Made by a program: the position numbers and the translations under genes. The notes beneath the pieces were generated by a model, which was not told the DNA's origin, ran no database searches, and worked only from the letters and a program-made list of their open reading frames with translations. From Anaerolineales bacterium UBA2395 (GTDB lineage Bacteria; Chloroflexota; Anaerolineae; Anaerolineales; Villigracilaceae), in the NCBI GenBank assembly GCA_002343775.1, contig DDSH01000028.1, positions 125,731 through 189,730 on the forward strand: a DNA stretch of 64,000 nucleotides, written 5' to 3'. Of this stretch, positions 8,007 through 17,100 are shown in pieces (the stretch's first letter is position 1; the number at the start of each line of letters is the position of its first letter).

Positions 8007-8094
8007 ATGACTACAGTAAAATCCGCCGTAAAGGAACCATCACCATTCCAGCCAAGCTGCTTTAAGAATGCAAACTCGTAGAGGAATTCTTATC
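8007..8094 (+). pseudogene. AbrB/SpoVT-type antitoxin remnant, frameshifted and truncated
   Basis: From the ATG at 8007 (AAAGGA upstream) the frame reads MTTVKSAVKE and then loses sense. Shifting frame restores GTITIPAKLL, then a stop codon, then ECKLVEEF. Together these match the start of a swapped-hairpin AbrB-family antitoxin (VKxRGTITIPAKLR followed by ECxLxEGD). A small deletion around 8032 and an in-frame stop inactivate it, and the rest of the gene and any partner toxin are absent. It is a fossil toxin-antitoxin half between the recombinase and the ATPase gene. Confidence 0.6.
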
Positions 8095-9340
8095 CTGTCA
8101 AAAGAGTCCACGGGATTGCAACGATTTTTTCATCAAATCGCTTGATTTCCTTCCCACCATAAACCATTAAACCAGCAGATGTCTTGGGGTGCTTTTCCAG
8201 AAATAATCGAAGTCCCGCAGTGTCGCGATGTCCAAGGTTGTCAGTGCGTTTCACCTCCACAGCAAGCAAGCGTCTGCCATATTCCAGAACAAAATCAACC
8301 TCGTTCCCATCAATGGTGCGCCAAAAATAGAGGCGGGCAGAGGGGGTCATCAGGCGCGCCAGGATTCTCAAGTGATGATAAACAAATGTCTCGAAGTAGG
8401 AACCATACTCGCGCGCCTTACGTAGGTCATCCAATTCGAAATAGCCGGACAGAAAGACCGCCAGAGCCGGATCATTAAAAAACGCCTTGGGAGCCTTCAG
8501 CAGGCGGGTCGTGTGGTTCGCAGTGTACGCAGGTAACCGTTCAAACAAATGGGTGGTTTCCAAAAGATTTAGATACCGGTGGGTAGTGGGTTGAGATAGT
8601 CCAGCATCCCGGGAAATCTCAGATTGATTGATCAACTGCGCTGAACGCAGCGCTGCAAGTTCCATCACTCTGCGAAAATCCAACAATGCGTCAATTTGAG
8701 CCATCTGTCGTAGATCACGCTCCAGATATGTGGCAACATATCCCTCCCACCATCTGGTCCATGCCTCGGATGAATTTAGGTTAAGCAGCGGCGGCATAAA
8801 ACCACGCAGGATGGACTCAGTGGGATTGGGAAGATCCTCTCGCAGGGAACTCTCTGCGGGAAATTCACCATTCAGGAGGCGCACCAACACATCCGGATTG
8901 GATCGATTGTGCATTTCCCCAATCGACATCGGATCAAGCACAAAGTAGATTGCACGTCCAGCCAGACTTTCACTTACCTGTTTCATCAACAACAAGTTGG
9001 CCGAACCGGACAATACAAATTGATACCTGCCCGGGTTTCGATCCACAGTCTTTTTGATGGCAAGCAGGATGTCCGGCGCCTTTTGAACTTCATCCAAAAT
9101 CACCTGATTCGTACCTGCCCAAAGGGCTTCGGGATTCGAACGCGCCTGTTCCAATACATCAAAATCGTCCAGGGTATGGAATCTCCAATTACGAAACGGT
9201 TCAGCATTTAGAAGAAGGGTGCTTTTTCCGACCTGTCGGGCACCTGTCAGAACGATCACAGAATGGTCTTTAATTGCGCTCTGGAGATAAGGCGTAATCC
9301 ACCGTTCACGATACGGTTTTGATTTTGAATTATTATTCAT
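8090..9340 (-). CDS. AAA_14 / DUF4143 family ATPase
   Basis: 416-aa P-loop ATPase of the widespread family that pairs an AAA_14 domain with a C-terminal DUF4143 domain. Walker A is GARQVGKST near residue 35 and Walker B is VILDEVQ near residue 85. Sensor-like SGSANLLLM follows, then the linker SLAGRAIYFVLDPMSIGE, a winged-helix-like middle segment (INQSEISRDAGLSQPTTHRYL) and a C-terminal PD-(D/E)xK-like fold segment (EVDFVLEYG, LLAVEVK). The molecular role of the family is not settled, and members travel with mobile elements. It lies alone on the minus strand between the two att-like direct repeats, so it may be the cargo of a small excisable unit. Confidence 0.88.
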   Translation of the reverse strand: MNNNSKSKPYRERWITPYLQSAIKDHSVIVLTGARQVGKSTLLLNAEPFRNWRFHTLDDFDVLEQARSNPEALWAGTNQVILDEVQKAPDILLAIKKTVDRNPGRYQFVLSGSANLLLMKQVSESLAGRAIYFVLDPMSIGEMHNRSNPDVLVRLLNGEFPAESSLREDLPNPTESILRGFMPPLLNLNSSEAWTRWWEGYVATYLERDLRQMAQIDALLDFRRVMELAALRSAQLINQSEISRDAGLSQPTTHRYLNLLETTHLFERLPAYTANHTTRLLKAPKAFFNDPALAVFLSGYFELDDLRKAREYGSYFETFVYHHLRILARLMTPSARLYFWRTIDGNEVDFVLEYGRRLLAVEVKRTDNLGHRDTAGLRLFLEKHPKTSAGLMVYGGKEIKRFDEKIVAIPWTLLTG

Positions 9341-9411
9341 GACGTGAATAATAATTCAAAATGATCGATATGGCAAGCTGCAAAGTAACAACTTCATTTC
9401 TGTAAGATTCG

Positions 9412-9437
9412 GGCAGCCCCGTGGATAGCAATTTGTA
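9412..9437 (+). repeat. Direct repeat A2 (copy of recombinase 1 3' end)
   Basis: 26 bp matching 7905-7930 with two mismatches. Upstream in the same frame there is a stop codon three codons away, so only this short segment of the recombinase is duplicated. Confidence 0.7.
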
Positions 9438-9486
9438 ATGCCAACTTTCTGCCCAAAATTTTATTCTCCACTGAATAAACAAGCAA

Positions 9487-9533
9487 ATACACCTTGAAAA
9501 TTCGGAAGCAAAATCCGAATTTTCAAGGTGTAT
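9487..9533. repeat. Perfect 20-bp inverted repeat, 7-nt loop
   Basis: Left arm 9487-9506 (ATACACCTTGAAAATTCGGA), loop 9507-9513 and right arm 9514-9533, with all 20 positions paired. It begins 50 bp after direct repeat A2. No T tract follows on either strand, so it is not a standard terminator. It may be a recombination site, a mobile-element end or a folded RNA. Confidence 0.75.
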
Positions 9534-9597
9534 CTTAGAAAACCTCATTCTGCCGTGCACGATTCCAGCCGGGGATTTCTGACTGGATATGGAAGGT

Positions 9598-10188
9598 TCA
9601 GACACTATCGTCTTTTAATTCCGCCCACAACGAGTGCAATCCTAAACGGTCCACCCACCCATCTAAGTATTCATAATCCAGTTGATCCTTTTTGGCTTTG
9701 AGAATTGCCCCAATATCCCGGGCGTGTTTTGGCTGCCCGCTTAGCCCCAAATACATGAGTTTGTAGAGGATCAAATCCTCTGGTGAATGAACATATACCT
9801 CGCCAATTGGCGGACCATAGTCCACCAGGAGGCGGCGTTGAAAGGCACTCTGACGAAGTTCATCGCCATCCCGCATGAGATATACATCCGCTTTGAGCCC
9901 GCTGTACATATGGATCGCATTCAGTGGAATATCTGCGCGGTCTTCCAGCATCGTGTCCAGAATGATGTCAGCAGGAACAAGCATATCTCTTTTCCCAAGT
10001 TCCCTGGAAAATCTTCCTACGGCTTTGACTGGAAGGTTTATGACAATATCCAGATCCTGGGTGGCGCGCGGTTCCCCCCATGCCCATTCGGCAATCGCCC
10101 CCCCAATTAAATACTCGACTTTGGAGGCTTCCAATGCATCCAGGATAAGTTTTAGGAAGGCAGTAATATCCAGGGGCTGGTCTGTCAT
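9598..10188 (-). CDS. Nucleotidyltransferase-fold protein (MNT/AbiEii-like, putative toxin)
   Basis: 196 aa. The N-terminal half has a minimal-nucleotidyltransferase signature: GGAIAEWAWGEPRATQDLDIVI, combining the GG/GS loop with a Dx(D/E) metal-binding pair (DLD), and a third acidic position in KADVYLM. The C-terminal part SPEDLILYKLMYLG...KHARDI is the helical segment typical of AbiEii/DUF6036-like proteins. Such proteins act as toxins that modify tRNA or proteins in two-gene systems. The upstream winged-helix gene overlaps its start by 4 bp, supporting a toxin-antitoxin-like pair. Function is inferred. Confidence 0.72.
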   Translation of the reverse strand: MTDQPLDITAFLKLILDALEASKVEYLIGGAIAEWAWGEPRATQDLDIVINLPVKAVGRFSRELGKRDMLVPADIILDTMLEDRADIPLNAIHMYSGLKADVYLMRDGDELRQSAFQRRLLVDYGPPIGEVYVHSPEDLILYKLMYLGLSGQPKHARDIGAILKAKKDQLDYEYLDGWVDRLGLHSLWAELKDDSV

Positions 10189-10721
10189 GCGGCGTAGGCT
10201 CGCTGTAATGCCAAACGATGTGCTTCCAGTATAGTAAGTTCGGGGGTTTCCTGACGTATTCGATATGCGACAACCTTCCGGGCGGTGTCACTGATGGAGC
10301 AGCCCTGCCGGAAACGATCGGCAGCCGATAGCCGCTGGTAAATGTTGATCTGGCGTTGATCCACTTCTTCAGCGCTTGCTTTCACCATTTGCCTGAATTC
10401 AGGGGAAAGCGCTGGTTGTCCCTTTAGATAATATCCTTTATTTTTCCGATCACGGCTATATTCCAGTATATGACCTGTCGCTTGAAACGCATGTTTCACT
10501 ACACGCATGTCCCGATAAAACGTATCCTCCCAAGCAGATGTACCAAAACAATTCCTGCCCAATTGATACTCCGTCCTGACAATCAATTGAGCCCGGGTCA
10601 GGTAACGCTCGTTCCACAGGATTTGAAGAAGAGTGACGCGTCGCGCGGTGGTCATGTCGCGTTGCATGGCATCACGAAGCATGACATCAACAGCCTTGTG
10701 TGGTGGAATATTATTGATCAC
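10185..10721 (-). CDS. Winged-helix DNA-binding protein (putative antitoxin/autorepressor)
   Basis: 178 aa from a GTG start at 10721. The N-terminal part (about residues 22-75) looks like an HTH_11/DeoR-type winged helix: RRVTLLQILWNERYLTRAQL followed by TFYRDMRVVKHAF and the wing LEYSRDRKNKGYYL. The helical remainder is not recognised. There is no Shine-Dalgarno sequence. A TATAAT box ends 6 nt before GTG, so translation is probably leaderless. A perfect 22-bp palindrome abuts that box, as expected for autorepression. It is first in a two-gene unit and overlaps the nucleotidyltransferase gene by 4 bp. Confidence 0.7.
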   Translation of the reverse strand: MINNIPPHKAVDVMLRDAMQRDMTTARRVTLLQILWNERYLTRAQLIVRTEYQLGRNCFGTSAWEDTFYRDMRVVKHAFQATGHILEYSRDRKNKGYYLKGQPALSPEFRQMVKASAEEVDQRQINIYQRLSAADRFRQGCSISDTARKVVAYRIRQETPELTILEAHRLALQRAYAA

Positions 10722-10727
10722 GATTTA

Positions 10728-10733
10728 ATTATA
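10728..10733 (-). promoter_or_regulatory. -10 box of the winged-helix/nucleotidyltransferase operon
   Basis: TATAAT on the minus strand, separated from the GTG start codon by 6 nt, giving a leaderless message. It shares one base with the adjoining palindrome. Confidence 0.65.
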
Positions 10734-10754
10734 ACCTGATTTATAAATCAGGTT
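10733..10754. promoter_or_regulatory. Perfect 22-bp palindrome, probable operator
   Basis: Half site AACCTGATTTA followed by its exact reverse complement with no spacer. It sits where RNA polymerase would contact the -10/-35 spacer of the operon encoding a winged-helix protein, so it is probably that protein's operator. Confidence 0.72.
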
Positions 10755-10985
10755 TTTAGTGGGTCATTTTTGCACCTCAGCAGATGGGCACAACCGCCGT
10801 TATCCAGCCGATACATTGCCGAAATTCCGCCGCTTCCCCACCAAGAAGCATGCCACCAGAATCTTCGAAAAAATTTATAACAAACATTGACAGATTAATT
10901 CGATTCAACAGATTGTCAAGATAAAGCACGCATTGGAAGACAATAATTTACCTGAATTTGGTTCACGGTTAAATTCTGTGCTCCA
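10755..10985. other. Gap between the operator palindrome and the TPR gene
   Basis: No convincing gene. Short reading frames have no ribosome site. TTGACA and TGTCAA flank an AT-rich stretch around 10887-10920 and may be an imperfect operator or a decayed promoter. Confidence 0.4.
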
Positions 10986-12074
10986 TCATACTATATCCCC
11001 GTTACCGGCTAAATCTTTCATGGAATGGAACAACCTTTGGAGATACCGTTTTGATACATACTGCGCCAACAGGAGATTGGACAATCCCAGCTGGCGCCTT
11101 ATCCTGAAAACGGACCGTAGCTTCGAGAGGCAAAATCGTACGCGCCCAGTTCGCAGGTAGACAAATGCCCTTGCCAGTTCGATCTGCCAGAGCAGGTCGT
11201 AATAATGACCATACCGGCTTATTTTGTCATCCGCCTGATCCAGAAGCCGCTCCACAACCGTGTACTGTCCCTGCTGCATAAGAAGCTCGGAATACTTAAG
11301 CGCAGTCCTGGCTTCCTGCCGGTTAAATTGTCCTTTGTGTGCGGGGAACAAGGCAAGGCTTTCCTCAAAAAGCATCCGTGCCTCCTGGAAACGGCCCAGA
11401 ATTCCAACGATCTCCCCCAAATCCGCCAGCGCACCCGCGATCAATAAGTCTGATTTTGGCAGAGTCCTGAACAGGCGTACTGCCTGGCGCAGCAATGCCT
11501 CCGCGGTGGGCAAATCACCGTTGTCTTGGGTCAGCCACGCCAGCACCTGAAGGGGATGGGCGCGCCACGGATCATCGTCCGGGGTCTGTTCGAGTACATC
11601 CTGGAGGACCTGCCTTGCATGCTCCCGGTTGCCCAGGGCACGATGGCAAAGGGAGGTCATATAGTAGTTTTCCAACGCCTGGCGGTCGTTCCCAACGACC
11701 CGATACCTGTCTGCCGATTCTTCGAACGCTTCCAGCGCCTGTGTATGATAACCCTGCCTGTGCAGATTGTGCCCTTTGGCTCCCAACAAATGGGCCAGTT
11801 CAGCCATGCGTCCCAACGAGCGCGCCGCGCTGATGGCATCCTGGTCCAATTTCTGCAAGGCGGGCAGACCTGTCATGGAGTCGTTGGCATAGAGATCATT
11901 AAACGTTTGCCGCAACCGAAGGACCCCGTCCCAATCCTTCGCTGCCAGCAGTTCGCTTAACGTTTGCGCAATGATCTTCCATTCAATCTCCGGGATGGAA
12001 CCAGGGTCGACGCCAGGCGCGGATAAATGGGAGGAAAATTCCTGCAGGGCGGTCCAATCAATGTCAGTCTTCAT
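10986..12074 (-). CDS. TPR-repeat protein, partner of the XRE-NB-ARC protein
   Basis: About 362 aa from the ATG at 12074, which follows the upstream stop codon by 1 nt and has GGGGA upstream. The protein is almost entirely helical, with tetratricopeptide-like repeats (HTQALEAFEESADRYRVVGN, REHARQVLQDVLEQTPDDD, FQEARMLFEESLALFPA). Tight coupling suggests that it continues a STAND-type protein (NTPase plus TPR sensor) split into two chains. The TPR part would bind the ligand or partner while the upstream protein supplies NTPase and DNA-binding domains. There is no catalytic motif. The role is inferred from context. Confidence 0.75.
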   Translation of the reverse strand: MKTDIDWTALQEFSSHLSAPGVDPGSIPEIEWKIIAQTLSELLAAKDWDGVLRLRQTFNDLYANDSMTGLPALQKLDQDAISAARSLGRMAELAHLLGAKGHNLHRQGYHTQALEAFEESADRYRVVGNDRQALENYYMTSLCHRALGNREHARQVLQDVLEQTPDDDPWRAHPLQVLAWLTQDNGDLPTAEALLRQAVRLFRTLPKSDLLIAGALADLGEIVGILGRFQEARMLFEESLALFPAHKGQFNRQEARTALKYSELLMQQGQYTVVERLLDQADDKISRYGHYYDLLWQIELARAFVYLRTGRVRFCLSKLRSVFRIRRQLGLSNLLLAQYVSKRYLQRLFHSMKDLAGNGDIV

Positions 12075-12075
12075 T

Positions 12076-13770
12076 TCATTTCCCCGCAGGATCGGGAGCC
12101 TGCTTTTCGATGAATTCAACCAGACTGGGATAGATCGAGAAGTTTCCCTGTATGGAGTCGCGATTTGTCACCAGAAACATTTCAAAGAGATAGGATATCG
12201 CCGCCGGGAGATATGAATCCAGAACACGGGAAACCGCCCAGTCGGTCAGCGTTCTGGAGGTGATCAGCTGTCCATGGTATTGCTCGCGCGCAATCCAGCG
12301 CAATACTTCCCTTGCGGTATGGCCTGCTGTACCCAGCCTGCCGAGTTCGTCCCAGCGCGCCTGATAGAGGAAGTCAAGCAGATCCCTGCCAAAAAGCGAA
12401 GGCAGGGATCGTACCGCTGCCCATGAAGACCTCGCCACATCGCTGAGTACCAGCTGCATGATCAGCGGAATTCCACCCGTGCGTGTCACCAGCCAGGGGA
12501 TGTGGTTCGAAAGATCGTGGCGCAGGTTGCGAAGAGCGGGATGCTGGTATTGATGCTGTTCGATGTGCCAGTTCAGGAATTCCCCGACAGATGCCGCATC
12601 TTTAATCGGCTGCAACTGAACGACCAGCGACTTTGAATCCAGGACCTTTAATCCGTGGATCTCCCGGGTGGTGACGATCGCCCGGATATCCCGCGAAGTC
12701 AACGTCTTAAGGGCATCCAGGATCTCGTCGCCTTTTTTCACGGTCTCCAGATTGTCCAGCACAATGACCGCCCTTCTGCCCAACAACCTGTCCCGGATGG
12801 CAGCGATTGCATCCTTTCCGGAGAAGGCAGGCAATCCCACCTGACTGCAAAGGCGATCATAGAAGGAGGCAGGGTCATAAAACCCCTGGATTACATGGAC
12901 GAGATTCTTCGAGAGGGGATCGATATGCCTGCTCTTGGCGCTGTCCCCCAGGATCAGATCAATGGCCTGTTCCTGATGCAAACAGCGGATTATTTTTGCG
13001 GACAGGGTGCTTTTTCCCATGCCGCCTTCACCGCCGATGACAAGGATCCGTGGTCCACGGGCATATTCCAAATGCCAAAAAATCCGCTGTAACGGTGCCA
13101 ATCCCGCCTGTCTGCTTGAAGCGGGGCAGTCGATCTGGGACTCGAGATCTAAATATAGGTTGGGCTTTTCCAGCAACCCGACAAAATACGCTCCAAATGA
13201 TGTGGATATCTGCAGACGTTGGGTGGACAGGTCGATGGGTCTGCCGCCACACTCTGAATCATACAATGACACAGGTGCTTGAGGGCGGTGAAAAAGCGAC
13301 TTAAGCCCCCAACCGCCTGAATTGTTTTCCGGTTTGAGACCTGCCTCGGGGACATCATCCAGCATGGAACGTCCAGATCGAAAGGAGGATGTGGCTGCCG
13401 CTGCCGTTGGGGTCGGGATACCCTTTTTTATCAACCAGTGTTTGATCTCTTCCTGTTCTGGATCGCTCAACGACCTGTAATTTCCGGCATCCAGCAATCG
13501 GTCCGCCTCTTCAAAGGTGCTGATCCCGGAGTATTCAAAAAGGATCGCGATTAACGAAACCAGGGTGCGGCGATCCTCAACGGAGGGGAATGCCTTGTCG
13601 GATTCCCAGTTCCCAACATTGTTGCGATTAAAGATCAGTCCGGTTTTCTCGGACAACTTGCGTGCCAGCCGGTCCTGGGAAAGCGGCCTGCCCAGTCGGC
13701 GCTCCACGCTTCTCTCACGGTGGACGCGCAGGAGAGTTCCGAATGTGGCGGTTTCATGATTCTTCGTCAT
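12076..13770 (-). CDS. XRE-HTH / NB-ARC STAND NTPase regulator
   Basis: About 564 aa from the ATG at 13770 (GGAGG close upstream); the frame itself is open from 13884. An N-terminal helix-turn-helix (about residues 10-60, GRPLSQDRLARKLSEKTG then NRNNVGNWESDKAFPS) is followed by a linker and an NB-ARC NTPase domain. That domain has Walker A GGEGGMGKST, Walker B RRAVIVLDNLE, sensor IRAIVTTRE and the GxP-type motif TGGIPLIMQL. STAND proteins act as signal-triggered switches, and XRE-NB-ARC versions usually bind their own promoter DNA. The C-terminal sensor appears to be the separate TPR protein encoded immediately downstream. Confidence 0.82.
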   Translation of the reverse strand: MTKNHETATFGTLLRVHRERSVERRLGRPLSQDRLARKLSEKTGLIFNRNNVGNWESDKAFPSVEDRRTLVSLIAILFEYSGISTFEEADRLLDAGNYRSLSDPEQEEIKHWLIKKGIPTPTAAAATSSFRSGRSMLDDVPEAGLKPENNSGGWGLKSLFHRPQAPVSLYDSECGGRPIDLSTQRLQISTSFGAYFVGLLEKPNLYLDLESQIDCPASSRQAGLAPLQRIFWHLEYARGPRILVIGGEGGMGKSTLSAKIIRCLHQEQAIDLILGDSAKSRHIDPLSKNLVHVIQGFYDPASFYDRLCSQVGLPAFSGKDAIAAIRDRLLGRRAVIVLDNLETVKKGDEILDALKTLTSRDIRAIVTTREIHGLKVLDSKSLVVQLQPIKDAASVGEFLNWHIEQHQYQHPALRNLRHDLSNHIPWLVTRTGGIPLIMQLVLSDVARSSWAAVRSLPSLFGRDLLDFLYQARWDELGRLGTAGHTAREVLRWIAREQYHGQLITSRTLTDWAVSRVLDSYLPAAISYLFEMFLVTNRDSIQGNFSIYPSLVEFIEKQAPDPAGK

Positions 13771-13980
13771 GGGTCCTCCATGCAAGGGTTTGCATGCCAT
13801 TGCACGATCTTGGATGCAGATCGATGCAATCATTCCTATTAAAGTAGGGGCAGGTCCAGCTGACCTTGTACGTTCCCGATACAACTGAGTGGCTGCGTTT
13901 CGTGTCTTAAGAGGTCAGTGATCCACTGGCCGGGCGCCCCACAAACGAGCCCTCCATTTCTTTCTGAAAGGAGGCCCTCG

Positions 13981-14136
13981 ATGACACGAAAAAAGGCTGT
14001 CTCGCTTCTGTTGGCGGCTGTTTTGATGCTGCTTGCAGCTGCCCATGTCACGACACCCGCCGGGCAGAACCTGTCTTCAACGTCCGCACCAGTCATTGCC
14101 TGTAATGGCTGCTCCGGCGGCGGATCAGGCGGCTAG
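13981..14136 (+). CDS. Small secreted peptide with Cys/Gly-rich C-terminus
   Basis: 51 aa from the ATG at 13981, with AAAGGAGG ideally placed at 13966-13973. The peptide has a lysine-rich N-terminus (MTRKK), a hydrophobic core (VSLLLAAVLMLLAAAHV) and a possible signal peptidase site, then a short mature part ending ACNGCSGGGSGG. It is followed by a strong terminator and stands alone on the plus strand between two minus-strand regulatory operons. The tail with two cysteines and glycines resembles a ribosomally made peptide precursor or a small signalling/lipopeptide. No homologue is recognised and no modification enzyme is adjacent. The good ribosome site, signal peptide and terminator argue that it is real. 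Confidence 0.68.
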   Translation: MTRKKAVSLLLAAVLMLLAAAHVTTPAGQNLSSTSAPVIACNGCSGGGSGG

Positions 14137-14159
14137 GATCCCCGGATCCCATTCTATGT

Positions 14160-14191
14160 GCCTGCATGAGGCATGTCTCATGCAGGCTTTT
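14160..14191 (+). terminator. Rho-independent terminator of the small-peptide gene
   Basis: An 11-bp perfect stem (GCCTGCATGAG / CTCATGCAGGC) with a 6-nt loop, followed by TTTT on the plus strand. The minus strand lacks a T tract, so it serves mainly the peptide gene. Confidence 0.85.
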
Positions 14192-14199
14192 GACAGCTG

Positions 14200-17100
14200 T
14201 TACGGGACCCCCAGACAGACAAACCCCGCCCATTGCTCCATGGGGATCCCCTGGGTTTGCATCCGCCGCTGTGCCCTCGATACGGATGCCGCCGGTGAAG
14301 CCCCGGATAAATACTCTGCATAAAAAGAAATCATGAAAGCCGCAGCCGCCTGGTCCAGCACCGGCCATAAACTTCCCACGATGCTGCCTGCGCCTGCGAT
14401 GAAACAAGTGGCGGGCAAACCCACATGTTCGTCCCCTTCATGCAAAAAACTGTAGACACTACTACAGGCGGAAAAGGTCACCAGGCCCGGCATGGGCGCC
14501 AGATCCCGCAGCTGATCCAGCCAGATATCCCCATCGGATAATGTCAATCCACTTAATCTACCGGTCTGGGTATCCACTGAAAAATGACTTGCGATGTGCA
14601 GCCAGTCGAAACACGACAGCCCGGCCTTGCCGTTGGCGGTATCATCATCGCGCAATCGCAACAAGGCCTGCCAGGTTGCCTCGTTCTCCATCAACACAAC
14701 ACCCGGATTCTTGAGGTGGGATTTCAATCCGGCAAGTTCCTCTCTGACATAAGGCAATTCGTTTTTTGTCCCATGAAAATCTGAAATGCCTATTAACAAG
14801 CCCTGCCCCCTTTGCCTGCCTTCGGCCCGTTCCCATAGCAGGGACAATGCGTGCAGAGAAGGGGTGATGACCGGAATGCAAAGTTGGATCAGGGGTCTGA
14901 CACTGAAAGCTGGCAGCAGGGCGCTCCATGGAACTCCGTGCAGTTTTTTATGAGGGGACAGGATCAGGTGGGTATCGGGGGTCAGATGCGGACCCAGCGC
15001 GGAGGGGATCAAAAGCCCGCCTAAAAACCGCAATTCGCCATCCGACAGGATCGAGCCATGTCTGGATTTGGAAAGCGCCTCCAGCGCCATCGAAAAACGC
15101 TCGGATACGAATACGCTATGGGCGTGGCGTTCCTCGGACGTGATCATAATAATATTCAAATGGTTGTCCATCAGGTAATAATCCAGCGCAACCCAATGTT
15201 TCCCCAGAGCAACGTCTGCCTGTGTATGAAAGATATCATGGTTGAACGCCCGGAAAACCGTCGGGGTTACAGCGGAATGATGTTTGCGCTCCTGCGCCTC
15301 AAGCCCGGCATCATATTCTTTTGCTTTTTGAATTAACTGGGTCCGGTATTGGCGGGATTGGAGCGCGTTCTTTAGCGGACTGGTGGAGTTGGACATCTCC
15401 TGCAATTTACCCTGCAGCCAGTTGATCTCCGCCTTCATCCTGGCCAGTTCCATCATGCTCTCATCCGGGGCGGCGTCCCGGGCATTCAACAGTTGGGCAA
15501 TCAACGTGATCGCCTTGGTGTTTTCAATGAACTGCAAGGCCTGATCGGTCGCCTTCATCCGGATGGCGTGCAGGACGGATTGATCCACAAAGCGCGCAGG
15601 CTTTTCCAGATAGGAGCCTGCCAAAGCAGGCTGCCAGAAATTTTCCCGGATCTTGTTTATGGCAGCCATCCCCAGCTGATAGTGTTGAAGTGCCTGTGGA
15701 TCATTTTGTTCCAGGACCGCCAGGCTGGACAACCCTTCATGGGCAAGCCAGTCCACTTCATGGAAAACCCCCTCACTTAATTGCAGCGCTTCCTCAAATT
15801 CGCGGCGCGCCTGCTCGAGGGCGCCGGTTTGCAGATGAAACTTTCCAATGTTCACATGGGTTGCGGCAAGATCCTGAAGCATGCCCATGGCAAGGAAGTC
15901 GTCGCGGGCCTGTTCCAGATAGGGAAGCGCCTGGGCGCTTTGACCGGCATGCAGCAGTATCTCCCCCAGAAGCCGTTGGGCGACTGCTGCCTGGGGTTTC
16001 GTGCCATGTTCACTGGCCAGTTCAAGGGATGTAATCAGGCATTCGATTGCAGCGTCCTGCTGTCGCAGGGAAAATAGGATTTCCGCCTTGTGGTTATGGA
16101 TCAAGGGCAACATGGCTCTCTGGTTTGCCGCTTCATGATAACGGGCCGCCAGTTCCAGGTGTTCAAGGGCACGGGCGGGCTGATTTAACTGAGACCAGAG
16201 GAATGCCATCGATTTCTCAACCACACCGAGGCGCACCATGTTTTTCAGCTGCTTGAACTTTTCCGCGGCCAGTTCCAGGTGGTGAAGGGCATCCTGATAA
16301 CGCCCCACATATCCATATGCCTCCCCGAGGTTCGCGCCTTCGATGGCGGCTGGAAGGCGAAAGCCGATCTGCTCGTGGATCTGGATCGCTTGTTTAAATT
16401 GTTCGATGCTCAGCGCCGGATACCCGCGCAGCAAATTCAATCGACCTGTATCGTTTAGGCTGTCGCCCAACAGCCCCAGGACACGGTGTCGGGTATACGT
16501 CTCCCCGGCTTGTTGAAAACAGTCGAGGGCTTCCTCCAAAGAACCGGTTAACAGATGCACATACCCCAGGTTTTGGAGGCTATAGTCCTGCCATAAGTCC
16601 ATCTGCAGTTCACCAAACAGGTGGTTGGCATTTCCCAGTCGTCTGGCTGCCTCGGATAGATCCTCGGACTTGATGAGTTGGCAAAGACCGATTTGCATTT
16701 CCGCCTTGGCAATCTCGATCGGTGCCTGATTCGCCCTAAAGAGTTCAATGGCACTTTGTAGTTTGAGGAGCGCTTCGTCCAAGTGGCCCTCGCGACGCAG
16801 GCAGTTGGCCAGCATCATCCAGCAACGTGCCTGGTTGAGCGCCTCTCCTCCCTCGATAAAGGACTGCTCGCTGGTTTGGATGTTTCGTTTGGCATCTTCG
16901 ACCTTTTGTAACAGGACCTGAACATATGCCAACGCAAGGCGGCAATGGGGGATATACGAATGCATGCCCGCACGTTCCAGTCCGGTCAGGGCGTTGGCAA
17001 GGGCTGTCTCCGCCTGCCCCAAATTGGGTTTGGTCCAGGAAAGGGCGAAGAACTGCCAGTCACAAGCCGCCAGCCAGCCCTGGTCCCCGAGAGCGGCAAA

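Noticed and set aside
9333..9605. 90-codon frame on the minus strand
   Set aside because: It runs through the 20-bp hairpin and direct repeat A2, lacks a ribosome site and has no family match.
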